64,000 nt of DNA from an uncultured Collinsella sp. (GCA_902489665.1 CABUAT010000005.1:20819-84818), one strand, 5' to 3'; positions 51,759 through 63,246 are shown, counted from the first letter of the stretch. Made by a program: numbers and translations. Notes: a model not told the origin generated them from the sequence alone.

Positions 51759-53198
51759 TTAGTTCTCCTCGGTCTCAGCGGTCTCGGACTCAGCAAAGTT
51801 CCAGCCGGCAAGGCGGTCCTTCGCGGTGTCGATGTCCAGGTAGTTCTCCTCGCCGTCCATGAGTCGCGTAAAGGCGGTAAAGAGATAGTGGGCATCGGTG
51901 GGGCCAGGCGAGGCCTCGGGGTGGTACTGGACCGAGAAGCACGGTGCGTCGAGCAGCTGGATGCCCTCGGCGGTGCCGTCGTTGAGGTTCACATGTGTCA
52001 GGCGAATGCGACCAAAGCGCTCGTTCATCACGACCGGCGCGATTCCGCGGCGCACCCAGACGCGCAGATCTCCATCGGCCGCATGCTCGGTCTCGCCGCC
52101 GGAAAGCTCGGGGACAAGCTTGCCCAAGCTGGGGAACAGCAGGCCAAAGCCATGGTTTTGCGCGGTGATCTCCACACGGCGGCTTACCAGGTTCATGACC
52201 GGCTGGTTGCCACCGCGGTGACCGAACTTAAGCTTTTCCATCTGGGCGCCGCAGGCCAGGCTGATCATCTGGTGACCAAGACAAATACCAAAGACCGGCA
52301 CCTTGCCGATCAGCTGCTGCACCTGCTCGTAGGTCTCCACCACGGCGTCGGGGTCGCCGGGGCCATTGGACAAAAAGACGCCGTCGGGATTCATGTCGAG
52401 CACCTCACTCGCGGGCGTATCCCACGGCACGACGGTAAGGTCGCAGCCGGCGCGGACCAGACCCTCCAGAATGCCGCGCTTCACACCGCAGTCGTAGGCG
52501 ACCACTTGGTGACGGGCAGGAGCGGCAGCCGTAAGCGCAAAGTCATGCGTGGCAGGCAGGTCGGCGGCCACAAACTCGTGAGGTACGGGGCAACTTACGG
52601 TCTTGACCAGGTTCTCGCCTACCAGCGTGGGCGCTGCGGCCAGACGCTCGGCAAGCTCGTCGACGTCGAAGATCTCGGTCGAAATAATGCCCATCTTGGA
52701 ACCATTGTCGCGCAGGTGGCGCACCAGGGCGCGAGTGTCGACACCCTCGATAGCGACGATGCCGTGAGCGCGCAGGTACTCCGGCACGCTCACGGCCGAG
52801 CGCCAGTTAGAAGGCGTGGCGCACATGTCGCGAACGATCATGCCGCGCATGGCCGGAGCGCTCGCAGGGCACACGGCGTCGCCGGGGAAGGCCGACTGGA
52901 CGTCGGTCTCGTCGATACCGTAGTTGCCGATCTGCGGATAGGTCATGGTTACGATTTGGCCGGCATAACTCGGGTCGGTCATGACCTCAAAGTAGCCCTC
53001 GAGCGAGGTGTTGAAGCAAACTTCGCCGGTCGCGGTGCCCTCGGCGCCGCATGCACGTCCATAAAAAATGGTCCCATCCTCAAGATACAGGATGCAGGGA
53101 CCGCAGGTGCCCTTGCTGGTTTTGGCCAGCATACGCTGGCAAAGCTCGCTGGGCGCGAAGGTGCGGGCGGCAGCGCCCGCGGTATGGTTGTTCGCCAT
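51759..53198 (-). CDS. carA: Carbamoyl-phosphate synthase small (glutaminase) subunit
   Basis: 479 residues, longer than the usual 360-390. The N-terminal domain starts AKTSKGTCGPCILYLEDGTIFYGRACGA and contains GEVCFNTSLEGYFEVMTDPSYAGQ. The class I glutaminase domain has the nucleophile in VFGICLGHQMISLACGA and His-Glu in QYHPEASPGPTDAHYLF. An insert of about 45 residues between the KFGHRGGNQPV and HNYGFGL-like region (VPELSGGETEHAADGDLRVW) accounts for much of the extra length. Start ATG 53198 has AAGGAG four bases upstream. A 6-bp hairpin (CCGGTC/GACCGG) lies directly ahead of that site. Confidence 0.95.
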   Translation of the reverse strand: MANNHTAGAAARTFAPSELCQRMLAKTSKGTCGPCILYLEDGTIFYGRACGAEGTATGEVCFNTSLEGYFEVMTDPSYAGQIVTMTYPQIGNYGIDETDVQSAFPGDAVCPASAPAMRGMIVRDMCATPSNWRSAVSVPEYLRAHGIVAIEGVDTRALVRHLRDNGSKMGIISTEIFDVDELAERLAAAPTLVGENLVKTVSCPVPHEFVAADLPATHDFALTAAAPARHQVVAYDCGVKRGILEGLVRAGCDLTVVPWDTPASEVLDMNPDGVFLSNGPGDPDAVVETYEQVQQLIGKVPVFGICLGHQMISLACGAQMEKLKFGHRGGNQPVMNLVSRRVEITAQNHGFGLLFPSLGKLVPELSGGETEHAADGDLRVWVRRGIAPVVMNERFGRIRLTHVNLNDGTAEGIQLLDAPCFSVQYHPEASPGPTDAHYLFTAFTRLMDGEENYLDIDTAKDRLAGWNFAESETAETEEN

Positions 53199-53209
53199 AA
53201 TTCTCCTTC

Positions 53210-53227
53210 CCGGTCTCACAGGACCGG
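53210..53227 (-). promoter_or_regulatory. Hairpin in the carA leader next to the ribosome binding site
   Basis: On the minus strand CCGGTC CTGTGA GACCGG forms a 6-bp stem ending one base before the GAAGGAG ribosome site of carA. It could influence translation start. No pyrimidine-sensing motif such as a PyrR site was recognised. Confidence 0.4.
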
Positions 53228-53358
53228 CTTAAAGGTGTGTAGTTAGGCCTCGCGGTATTGTAACCGCAAGCATGCCTCATGGCGTTAATTTCATCGAAAT
53301 GTTTACGAAATGATAATTATGACTTTCTATGCATAATGTTTTTTAATCCCCGTCCCAG

Positions 53359-53398
53359 AAAAATCATCCCGCGGGGCTTGTGGCTCACGCGGGATGAT
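53359..53398 (-). terminator. Terminator of the membrane protein gene at 53405
   Basis: On the minus strand ATCATCCCGCG pairs with CGCGGGATGAT around a 14-nt loop and is followed by TTTTTC. It starts 7 bp after the stop codon. Confidence 0.85.
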
Positions 53399-53404
53399 GG
53401 CGTC

Positions 53405-54370
53405 TTATTTTTTCTTGTCCTGCTCCAGCAGTTCGGACGGTGTGCGATCGGGCTTGCCGCCGCGGAAAATCTCGCGGCCATGCAGACGATGTTCCAGGTC
53501 ACGTTCGTCCTTTTCCTCGTCAATCTTGGTCTGGCTCACCACCGGGTCCTCAATCAACGACGACACCGAGTTCACCTGCTTCTGAATGCGTTCGGCGATG
53601 GTGTCATCCATACTCACGATGCGCATCTTCCAGTCGATACTCGTGGCGTTGGATGAGCTCTTGGTCCACACGAACGTCAAAATGGCGCTCTGGTGGCCCC
53701 GCGCGGGGAACATGCCAAAGAAGGAATCGTGCTGAATGTTGCTATCCTCGTCGATATAGGCGTGAACGTTATACACCACGCGGTCGATCTTATCGTTGAG
53801 CAGCGCGTTGGTCGCAAGCGCCGCGGCCTGGATCTGCCCGTTGGACAGCAGCTCGAGCTCGTTGGCAGATGATGTGTCCAACACCGTCACCTCGACCGTG
53901 CCCGTACGCTCATCGGCTTCATCGACGGTAAAGTCGAGCGGGAACTGCGTAAAGCCGTTGCCCCACTCAAGGCCGCCCTTCAGCGCCGTCGAAACGGTAT
54001 CGACCGAAACGCTCTCGGACAGGTTGGCGGTATTCAGACGACGCATCACGCCGTAGCCAATCTGCATGCCCACGATCAGCACCAAAATACCGATGACCAC
54101 GGCCATCGCGGTCTTCGTAATGGTATGGCTCACCTGCGAGCCCGAAGGATCGTCCTCGGACAGCGGGTCGATATGTTTTGCCTGGCTCGCGCGGTCCTCG
54201 CTGCGCAGCTGCGCTAGCGCCGCTTTGTCACCGCGCTTGGCCGCAGCCTCCTTCTCACGCATGCGCTCGGTTCGCTTTTTGGCAAGCGTGGGATCCAAGA
54301 CACCGGATGCATCGATTTCGGAGAATAACTCCGTCACTTCTTCCGGAGTCAAAGGGTTCTTGTCAGCCAT
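53405..54370 (-). CDS. Hypothetical single-pass membrane protein
   Basis: 321 residues, not recognised. Residues 1-85 are charged and likely cytoplasmic (NPLTPEEVTELFSEIDASG; KKRTERMREKEAAAKRGD). One membrane helix spans about 88-110 (MAVVIGILVLIVGMQIGYGV). The remaining 210 residues would be outside, with a beta-rich pattern (GTVEVTVLDTSSANELELLSNG; SAILTFVWTKSSSNATSIDW) and a charged C-terminal tail ending in DKKK. It precedes no partner on the same strand; the ABC exporter gene is 19 bp upstream, so the two are probably co-transcribed. It may be an accessory to that exporter, which is inference from spacing only. Confidence 0.7.
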   Translation of the reverse strand: MADKNPLTPEEVTELFSEIDASGVLDPTLAKKRTERMREKEAAAKRGDKAALAQLRSEDRASQAKHIDPLSEDDPSGSQVSHTITKTAMAVVIGILVLIVGMQIGYGVMRRLNTANLSESVSVDTVSTALKGGLEWGNGFTQFPLDFTVDEADERTGTVEVTVLDTSSANELELLSNGQIQAAALATNALLNDKIDRVVYNVHAYIDEDSNIQHDSFFGMFPARGHQSAILTFVWTKSSSNATSIDWKMRIVSMDDTIAERIQKQVNSVSSLIEDPVVSQTKIDEEKDERDLEHRLHGREIFRGGKPDRTPSELLEQDKKK

Positions 54371-54389
54371 AAACTTCCTGTCATATCAA

Positions 54390-56162
54390 TCAGTCGAGCT
54401 CGTGCGCACGCGCACCTTCGAACTGCATTCGATAGTAACGGGCATAGGTGCCGCCACGGGCGAGAAGCTCCTCGTGCGTGCCACGCTCCACAACGCGACC
54501 ATGCTCAACGGTCGCAATCTCATCGGCATGCTTAATGGTCGAAAGACGATGGGCGATGATAATCGTGGTACGGCCGCGTGCCAGCTCTTCGAGCGACTCC
54601 TGCACCGCCTCCTCGCTCTCGTTATCCAAAGCACTCGTCGCCTCATCCAAAATAAGGATCTTGGGATTCTTGAGAAACACGCGCGCGATGGCAACGCGCT
54701 GCTTCTGTCCGCCCGAAAGACGGCTGCCGCGCTCGCCTACCACGGTGTCGTAGCCCTGCGGAAGCGATTCGATAAAGGTATCGATATTGGCGCGGCGGGC
54801 CGCCTCGGCGATCTCTTCTGCCGTAGCACCCGGCTTGCCGTAGGCGATGTTCTCGCCGATTGTTCCGTCAAACAGGTAGACATCCTGCTGCACCAGGCCG
54901 ATGGCACGACGCAGGCTATGCTGCGTCACGTCACGCACGTCCTGGCCGTCGATGCTAATGGAGCCGGCAGCCACGTCATAAAAGCGCGGCAGCAGCGAAC
55001 AGGTCGTGGACTTGCCGCCGCCCGAAGGGCCAACCAAAGCGATGGTCTGCCCGGGCTTGATGGACAGATCCATATGGTCGATAACGGGACGCTCGTCGGC
55101 ATCGCCCTCGCCCAGCTCGACATCCTCGTAGTTGAAGCACACGTCGTGATACTCCACGGCGCCGGCGGTCACCTGCAGATCCGTGGCGCCCGGCTTGTCC
55201 TGGATATCCGGCGCGGTCGAGAGCACCTCGTCCATACGCTTAAAGCCGGCAATAGCCTTCTGATACGTTTCGGCCGAATTGACGAGTGTCTCGAGCGGCG
55301 TGCAGAACAGCGAAATGTAGAGAGCGAAGGTTGCCATATCGACCGCCTGCAGCTGACCCTGGGCAACGAGCCAACCACCCAGCAGCACCACGATCACATA
55401 GAGCACACCCGAGAGCAGGCCATACGTCGCGGTATAGACGCCCATGGCGTGATACATGTTCTCCTTGGACGAAAGGTAGCGATTGTTGGAGGCGCGGAAC
55501 TTGGCACGCTCGGTCTCCTCATTGGCAAAACTCTTGACCACGCGCATGCCCGCCAGCGAATCCTGCAGCTGCGCATTGATGCCGCTGATCTTTTTGCGGT
55601 TGTCGCTAAAGACCTCGCGCATGCGCATGTTCTGCCAAAACATGACGACCGCAAACGCCGCCGTCACCACGGCCATGGCGAGTGCCAGCACCGGAGCGAT
55701 GGTAAAGAGAATCACAAACGAGCCGATAATCTCGATGCCGCAGATGATGATCCACTCGGGTACGTGGTGCGCCGCCTCGCAGATATCGAACAGGTCGTTG
55801 ACCACGCGGCTCATCATGTCGCCCGAGCTGTTGCGGTCGAAGTACGCAAAGCTAAAGCGCTCATACTGGTCGAACAGGTCCTCGCGCATCTTGGACTCCA
55901 TGCGCGCGCCCATCACGTGACCCCAATAGCTCACAAAGTAGCGGCAGGCACAGCGGACGGCATACATCAGCACCAAGCCCACCGCGATCATGCCGAGCGC
56001 CTGCATAATGGCAGCCTGGCCCTGGGTAAACAGTCCACCGGTCAAATTGCGCAGGATAATGGGGAACGCCAGGTCAATGGCGGCAAGCACCAGAGCACAA
56101 ACAGTATCAGCAACAAAAAGCCCCATCTGGGGCTCGTAATACGAAAGAAACCTCTTAAACAT
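54390..56162 (-). CDS. ABC transporter, fused permease and ATP-binding protein (exporter type)
   Basis: 590 residues, a half-size exporter that would work as a homodimer or with a partner. Six membrane helices occupy residues about 15-310. The ATPase domain has Walker A GPSGGGKST (about 377-385), signature LSGGQKQRVAIARVFL, Walker B ILILDEATSALDNESE and the switch His in IIAHRLSTI. The substrate (lipid, peptide or drug) is not evident. The start MFKRFLSYYEPQ at 56162 is chosen over a frame start at 56261 because AAGGTG precedes it and the family normally begins near this segment. The next gene on the strand follows after 19 bp. Confidence 0.9.
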   Translation of the reverse strand: MFKRFLSYYEPQMGLFVADTVCALVLAAIDLAFPIILRNLTGGLFTQGQAAIMQALGMIAVGLVLMYAVRCACRYFVSYWGHVMGARMESKMREDLFDQYERFSFAYFDRNSSGDMMSRVVNDLFDICEAAHHVPEWIIICGIEIIGSFVILFTIAPVLALAMAVVTAAFAVVMFWQNMRMREVFSDNRKKISGINAQLQDSLAGMRVVKSFANEETERAKFRASNNRYLSSKENMYHAMGVYTATYGLLSGVLYVIVVLLGGWLVAQGQLQAVDMATFALYISLFCTPLETLVNSAETYQKAIAGFKRMDEVLSTAPDIQDKPGATDLQVTAGAVEYHDVCFNYEDVELGEGDADERPVIDHMDLSIKPGQTIALVGPSGGGKSTTCSLLPRFYDVAAGSISIDGQDVRDVTQHSLRRAIGLVQQDVYLFDGTIGENIAYGKPGATAEEIAEAARRANIDTFIESLPQGYDTVVGERGSRLSGGQKQRVAIARVFLKNPKILILDEATSALDNESEEAVQESLEELARGRTTIIIAHRLSTIKHADEIATVEHGRVVERGTHEELLARGGTYARYYRMQFEGARAHELD

Positions 56163-56346
56163 AATCACCTTACGCGGTTTTACCAAACCGCGTTTCGTCT
56201 CGACGCTGCAAGTGCCCCATTTGGACAATCTGGCCTTCAATCGTCGGTCGCGTATATCCATACGCTTCCCTCCTCTTTTAGGCCACCTTGTCTCAAATGG
56301 AGCACTTTCGCTGACTTACACAAACCTGCGGGATCATCCCCGCTCG

Positions 56347-57042
56347 TTAAAGCTCCGCGCCCCCAAGGCGATGCGCGATGCTGTCACAGGCCAAGGCGCC
56401 TACGACGGTCTTGGCGTCTTCGATCTTGCCGTCGAGTACGGCGTCGATCAGCTCGTGCAGCGGCACCAGGTCCACGTTGACAAACTCGTCATCATCGGGG
56501 TTGGGCGCATCAAACTCGAGCTTGGTAGCCAAGTAGATATGGATGATCTCATCGCAAAAACCGCAGGACGTGACAATCGACGTCAAAAAGCGAATACGAC
56601 CAGCCCTAAAGCCCGTCTCCTCATGCAGTTCGCGCTTGGCGCAATCGAGCGGGTCCTCGCCCGGGTCGAGCTTGCCGGCAGGAATCTCGACCGTCACGCG
56701 GTCGATGGCGGTGCGGTACTGACGCACCAGTACGATCTTGCCGCTCTCGGTCAGTGCCACAACGGCCGCCGCACCCGGATGGCGAACGATATCGCGGGCG
56801 CTGCGGTGACCGTTGGGCAGCTCAACCTCAAGCCGGTGGACGTCGAGAATCTTGCCCTTCCAGGCGCACTCCTCCGAAAGAATCTTCTCGTGCAGCTCGG
56901 CATCGTGCGGGTCGTCATCGCCCAACACCAGCGCCGGCTCGTCAGCGACCTCACCACCAGGCTCGCCCTCGGCGTGCCCATACATGCGGCTGTCCTCTTC
57001 GACGATCTGCGCGTCCACGAGCTCTTCGTTCTTCTCGTCCAT
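56347..57042 (-). CDS. NUDIX hydrolase, ADP-ribose pyrophosphatase type
   Basis: 231 residues. The Nudix box is intact: GKLDPGEDPLDCAKRELHEETGF (about residues 120-142; key Glu residues in RELHEETG). IVLVRQYRTAIDRVTVEIPAG and FCDEIIHIYLATKLEF match ADP-ribose/ADP-sugar hydrolases. An acidic N-terminal extension of about 50 residues (NEELVDAQIVEEDSRM) is unusual for the family. The ATG at 57042 lies nine bases after AGAGGA; one three codons upstream is too close. The gene follows purD by 21 bp on the same strand. Confidence 0.9.
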   Translation of the reverse strand: MDEKNEELVDAQIVEEDSRMYGHAEGEPGGEVADEPALVLGDDDPHDAELHEKILSEECAWKGKILDVHRLEVELPNGHRSARDIVRHPGAAAVVALTESGKIVLVRQYRTAIDRVTVEIPAGKLDPGEDPLDCAKRELHEETGFRAGRIRFLTSIVTSCGFCDEIIHIYLATKLEFDAPNPDDDEFVNVDLVPLHELIDAVLDGKIEDAKTVVGALACDSIAHRLGGAEL

Positions 57043-57063
57043 CCGTCTCATTCCTCTCGGATT

Positions 57064-58368
<1,305 letters not shown>

Positions 58369-58420
58369 GGGTGCCTCCTCTATGGATGAATGGCCCGCTC
58401 CGCGCGAGCCCTTTGCAAGC

Positions 58421-58464
58421 AAATATACCCCTCGGCCGCCCGTCTGGGCTGCAAAGGGGTATAT
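58421..58464 (-). terminator. Terminator of purA
   Basis: On the minus strand ATATACCCCT and AGGGGTATAT pair, with an inner GCAGCCC/GGGCGGC stem, followed by TTTGC. It lies 21 bp after the purA stop codon and just upstream of purD. Confidence 0.7.
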
Positions 58465-58485
58465 CGCAATAACCGTATAAACCGA

Positions 58486-59772
<1,287 letters not shown>

Positions 59773-59865
59773 GTTTACTCCTTACATTCATGGCCTGTCT
59801 ACGCGCCATGCCGGCACGCAGAAGCACAAAACATTCCCAGTATACCCGTGCAACGGGCGCCTGTC

Positions 59866-61257
59866 CTACTCCTCGGCATGTGCCCCATCAAGCTCATAGA
59901 ACTTGGTGGATGCCGGCAGGAACATCAGGTCGACGTCGCCGATCGGGCCCGAACGGTTCTTGGCCACGACGATACGTGTAACGCCCTCGTCGGGTCGATC
60001 GTCGCGCGAGGCTTCGGCCTCGTCGGCGGAGCGGTCCAAGAACATAACGATATCGGCGTCCTGCTCGATGGAGCCCGATTCACGAAGGTCGGAAAGCTGC
60101 GGGCGCTTGCCGGTACGGGATTCGACCTGACGCGAGAGCTGTGACAGCGCGATGAGCGGGATCTTGAGCTCCTTGGCCATGATCTTCAAACCACGCGACA
60201 TCTCCGAGACCTCGACGGTACGGCTCTCGGAGCGGCGTCCCGGCGGAGGACTCACCAGCTGCAGGTAGTCCAGGATGATGATTGCCTTCTCCTTGTTATG
60301 GAGCATACGGCGGCTCTTGGCGCGAATCTCGGTCACTGTGGTGCCGGGCGTATCGTCAATCAGAATATCGAGCTTGGACAAGGTCTGCGTAGCCTCGTTG
60401 ATATTGGCCCACTGCTCGGGGCTAATGCGGCCCATGCGGAAGTCGCTGATCGAAATCATGGCGTAGGCGCAAATCAGACGCTGGGCAATTTCCTTGCCCG
60501 ACATCTCCAGCGAGAAAAAGCCGACGGTATAACCGGCAGCGGCAGCGTTAAGTGCCAGGTTCAGAGCGAACGACGTCTTACCTACAGCAGGACGGGCGCC
60601 GATGATGATGAGCTGGCCCTCGCGAAAACCCATGAGCATGCGGTCGAGCGACGGGAAGCCCGTGGGCACGCCCGCAGCCTGGCCACCGGCCTGGCACACT
60701 TCCTCGGCCTCGTTATAGGCCTCGACCATAAACTCGGTCAGCGTCTTGTAGCTCGACTTGACCTCGCGCGCTGTAACCTTGAGCAGCTTGCTCTCGGCCA
60801 GCTCGACAACCTCTTTGGTGTCGGTGGGGGCGTTATATGCCAGCGCGTTGATCTCGTTGGTGGCGCCGATCAGCTCACGCAGCATCGAATCACGGCGAAC
60901 GATGGCGGCATGGTGCTGCCAGTTGACGAGCGACAGGGTCTGACCCATCAACTCCAAAATGTACGCTTCGCCGCCCACGGCATCGAGTTTGTTGATGCTT
61001 CGCAGGTAATCGATCAGCGAAATGGAGTCGATGGGAATGCGACTGTTGTACATATCGACCATCGCGGTATAGATGGTCTTATGAATGGGCCGGTAGAAGT
61101 CATCGGGCTGCAGCTCGACCTGGGCCTCTTCGACCACCTCGGGCGATAGCAGCATAGCGGCCAGTACATTGGCCTCTGCATCTTGGTTTTGGGGAAGACC
61201 CAACTTTGAGCCGCGGTCCTCAACCGTCAGCCCGGTCTCCCTATCGTCATATGCCAT
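59866..61257 (-). CDS. dnaB: Replicative DNA helicase
   Basis: 463 residues. The N-terminal helical domain begins LGLPQNQDAEANVLAAMLLSPEV. A linker leads to the RecA-like motor with Walker A IIGARPAVGKTSFAL (about residues 215-229), Walker B AIIILDYLQLV, and RGLKIMAKELKIPLIALSQLSRQVE followed by FLDRS. No intein interrupts it. The ATG at 61257 is chosen because GAGGA lies upstream at good spacing; ATG codons at 61269 and 61263 precede or overlap that site. It follows rplI on the same strand, as in many Gram-positive bacteria. Confidence 0.96.
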   Translation of the reverse strand: MAYDDRETGLTVEDRGSKLGLPQNQDAEANVLAAMLLSPEVVEEAQVELQPDDFYRPIHKTIYTAMVDMYNSRIPIDSISLIDYLRSINKLDAVGGEAYILELMGQTLSLVNWQHHAAIVRRDSMLRELIGATNEINALAYNAPTDTKEVVELAESKLLKVTAREVKSSYKTLTEFMVEAYNEAEEVCQAGGQAAGVPTGFPSLDRMLMGFREGQLIIIGARPAVGKTSFALNLALNAAAAGYTVGFFSLEMSGKEIAQRLICAYAMISISDFRMGRISPEQWANINEATQTLSKLDILIDDTPGTTVTEIRAKSRRMLHNKEKAIIILDYLQLVSPPPGRRSESRTVEVSEMSRGLKIMAKELKIPLIALSQLSRQVESRTGKRPQLSDLRESGSIEQDADIVMFLDRSADEAEASRDDRPDEGVTRIVVAKNRSGPIGDVDLMFLPASTKFYELDGAHAEE

Positions 61258-61410
61258 GAGCATCCTCATTCATATCGCTTGCGAGCATCCATAGTATCAG
61301 CCACGGTCCCAAAACGCGCCGCGCGCCGCCAATCATCACCGAACCAAACGGATGAACGGTCCCGTATATAGGACTTCGACGCAACGTTCACCATGACACT
61401 CACTCAGCGC

Positions 61411-61452
61411 AAAAAAAACAAAAGGGCGCCCTGGTTTCCCAGAGCGCCCTTC
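61411..61452 (-). terminator. Terminator of the rpsF-ssb-rpsR-rplI unit
   Basis: On the minus strand AAGGGCGCTCTGG pairs with CCAGGGCGCCCTT (one mismatch) around AAA, followed by TTGTTTTTTTTG. It lies 32 bp after the rplI stop codon and 150 bp before dnaB, so dnaB probably has its own promoter. Confidence 0.9.
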
Positions 61453-61483
61453 TTAGAACAAGATTGTTGCGTTGCAGCAAATG

Positions 61484-62023
61484 CTACTCGGCAGCAGCCT
61501 CAGTCTCGACCTCGGCGGTCTCGGCCTCGGCGACCTCAGCGGCCTCCTCGACCTCAGCCTCGGCAGCGAGCTCCTCGGCGGTAACGCCGACGAGAACGAC
61601 AACCTCGGCCTTGATCTCGCGGTACAGCGAGATGGCAACGGTGTGGGCACCGGCAACCTTGATGGGCTTACCGAGCTCGACGCGCTTGCGGTCGATGTCC
61701 ATACCGAGCTGAGCCTTGATGGCGTCAGCGATCATAGCGGCGGTAACGGAGCCAAAGAGGATGCCCTCGTCGCCGACCTTGACGTCAACGGTGACCGTCT
61801 TGCCCTCGAAGGCAGCCTTGGTCTCGTTGGCGGTAGCCAGACGGACGGCCTCGCGCTTGGCGATGTTGTTGCGACGCTCGTCAAGCTGCTTGAGGTTGCC
61901 CTTGGTGGCGGCAACAGCGAGCTTCTTGGGGAACAGGAAGTTCTCAGCGTAACCCTGAGCGACCTCTACGACGTCACCCTCGCCGCCCTTGCCCTTGATC
62001 TCATCGAGAAGAATAACCTTCAT
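61484..62023 (-). CDS. rplI: 50S ribosomal protein L9 with an acidic tail
   Basis: 179 residues. The N-terminal domain is canonical (MKVILLDEIKGKGGEGDVVE, VAQGYAENFLFPKKLAVAAT). The long connecting helix and C-terminal RNA-binding domain follow to about residue 148. The last 31 residues are almost only Glu, Ala, Val and Thr (EAEVEEAAEVAEAETAEVE), an extension beyond the usual 148-150 residues. It binds 23S rRNA and helps maintain reading frame. GAAGGGAG precedes the ATG. Last gene before the strong terminator. Confidence 0.96.
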   Translation of the reverse strand: MKVILLDEIKGKGGEGDVVEVAQGYAENFLFPKKLAVAATKGNLKQLDERRNNIAKREAVRLATANETKAAFEGKTVTVDVKVGDEGILFGSVTAAMIADAIKAQLGMDIDRKRVELGKPIKVAGAHTVAISLYREIKAEVVVLVGVTAEELAAEAEVEEAAEVAEAETAEVETEAAAE

Positions 62024-62038
62024 GATGCGTCTCCCTTC

Positions 62039-62305
62039 TTAGCCGCGGTCGCGGTTGCCACGAGAGGAAACCACGGGGACGGTGTACGGCAGGAGAGCCA
62101 TCTCGCGGGCGCGCTTGATGGCGTTGGCGATGTCATGCTGATGCTGCGTGCAAGCGCCAGTGACGCGACGGGGCTTGATCTTGCCACGGTCGGTCATGTA
62201 CTTACGGAGAAGCTGAGTGTCCTTATAGTCGATGAACTCAGTGTTCTCCTTGCAGAACTGGCAGTACTTACGACGCGGCTGACGTGCAGAATAATCATTA
62301 GCCAT
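62039..62305 (-). CDS. rpsR: 30S ribosomal protein S18
   Basis: 88 residues, normal. It has RRKYCQFCKENTEFIDYKD with Cys residues typical of the zinc-binding-type S18, then LLRKYMTDRGKIKPRRVTGACTQHQHDIANAIKRAREMALLPYTV. Start ATG 62305 has GAAAGG upstream with about 9-10 nt spacing; a frame continuing to 62356 has no better site. It lies between ssb and rplI. Confidence 0.97.
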   Translation of the reverse strand: MANDYSARQPRRKYCQFCKENTEFIDYKDTQLLRKYMTDRGKIKPRRVTGACTQHQHDIANAIKRAREMALLPYTVPVVSSRGNRDRG

Positions 62306-62377
62306 GTCAAAATACCTTTCATTTGGCAACTTCGGCGAACCAAAGTCGCCTCTCACTCAAAAATAGGTGAACAACCC

Positions 62378-62833
62378 TTAGAACGGGATGTCCTCATCGT
62401 AGACGTCGACCGCGGGCGGCGTAGCCACCGGTGCGGCAGGACGCGGTGCGGGCGCTGCAGGGGCTGCGGGGGCGTAACCGCCCTGATCGTAGCCACCCTG
62501 GCCACCACGAGAGCTCATAAACTCGATCTCATCAACGATGACCTCAAGTTTGCTCCGGCGCTGGCCGTCGCGCTCCCAAGAGCTGTAGCGCAGCTTGCCC
62601 TCGATCGCGACCTTGTTTCCCTTTGCCAGGAAACGGCTCACGGCCTCGGCGCGGGTGCCGAACATGGTGCAGTCGACAAAGTTGGGATAGTCCTCCCACT
62701 CGCCAGTCTGCGCGTTGCGGCGACGATCGTTCACGGCGACGCCAAAGGACAGAACCTGGGTTCCGCCGGCTGTGGCGCGCAGCTCGGGATCGCGGGTGAG
62801 GTTACCGGTGATGTTCACTCGATTGATGCTCAT
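62378..62833 (-). CDS. ssb: Single-stranded DNA-binding protein
   Basis: 151 residues. An OB fold (SINRVNITGNLTRDPELR, SFGVAVNDRR, WEDYPNFVDCTMFGTRAEAV, KLRYSSWERDGQRRSKLEVI) covers residues 1-108. A Gly/Gln/Ala/Pro linker follows and the acidic tip DEDIPF ends the protein, the conserved protein-interaction motif. It is essential for replication and repair and sits between rpsF and rpsR. AGAGGAAG precedes the ATG with somewhat long spacing. Confidence 0.97.
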   Translation of the reverse strand: MSINRVNITGNLTRDPELRATAGGTQVLSFGVAVNDRRRNAQTGEWEDYPNFVDCTMFGTRAEAVSRFLAKGNKVAIEGKLRYSSWERDGQRRSKLEVIVDEIEFMSSRGGQGGYDQGGYAPAAPAAPAPRPAAPVATPPAVDVYDEDIPF

Positions 62834-62881
62834 AACTCACTACTTCCTCTTGGGGCACAAGCCCAGTCCAAAACGACAGTC

Positions 62882-63175
62882 TTACTCCTGGTCGTCGCGA
62901 CGGACGATCATGTGGCGGACCACAGCGTCGGTGATGCGCAGGACGCGATCAAGCTCGGCGATCTGGGTAGGATCTGCGTGGAAGTTGATGAGGGTGTAGT
63001 CACCATCGGTGAGGTCGTTGATCTCGTAGGCGAGCTTGCGCTTGCCCCACTCGTCAACGGAGTCGACCTTGCCAGCGCCCTCAGCGATCGTGGTATCGAT
63101 ACGCTTCATAACAGCGAGACGAGTCTCGGGGTCGAGCGACGGGTCAACAAAGAACAGCAGTTCATAAGCCTTCAT
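62882..63175 (-). CDS. rpsF: 30S ribosomal protein S6
   Basis: 97 residues. MKAYELLFFVDPSLDPETR starts the S6 fold; GGKVDSVDEWGKRKLAYEIN-like residues (visible KVDSVDEWGKRKLAYEIN) and DGDYTLINFHADP follow. First gene of the operon. Start 63175 has AGAGGAGG eight bases upstream; the frame begins seven codons earlier without a site. A promoter at 63247-63275 and a leader hairpin at 63202-63230 precede it. Confidence 0.97.
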   Translation of the reverse strand: MKAYELLFFVDPSLDPETRLAVMKRIDTTIAEGAGKVDSVDEWGKRKLAYEINDLTDGDYTLINFHADPTQIAELDRVLRITDAVVRHMIVRRDDQE

Positions 63176-63201
63176 ATTGTCACCTCCTCTGGGCAAATGT
63201 G

Positions 63202-63230
63202 GCTTCAGGTCGTGAAGGTGCGCCTGAAGC
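63202..63230 (-). promoter_or_regulatory. Leader hairpin of the rpsF operon
   Basis: On the minus strand GCTTCAGG CGCACCTTCACGA CCTGAAGC forms a perfect 8-bp stem with a 13-nt loop, between the promoter and the rpsF ribosome site. It could be an autoregulatory leader for S6/S18, but the loop lacks a recognisable CCG-type S6:S18 signature, so the role is inference. Confidence 0.5.
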
Positions 63231-63246
63231 AGGAAAAGACTTAGTA

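Noticed and set aside
54390..56261. An earlier start for the ABC exporter at 56261
   Set aside because: The 33 extra residues are Arg/Lys-rich and not typical of the family, while AAGGTG lies at correct spacing before the ATG at 56162.
61472..63244. Plus-strand reading frame of 590 codons opposite rplI, rpsR, ssb and rpsF
   Set aside because: Four conserved genes with ribosome sites are on the other strand; the frame is their complement.
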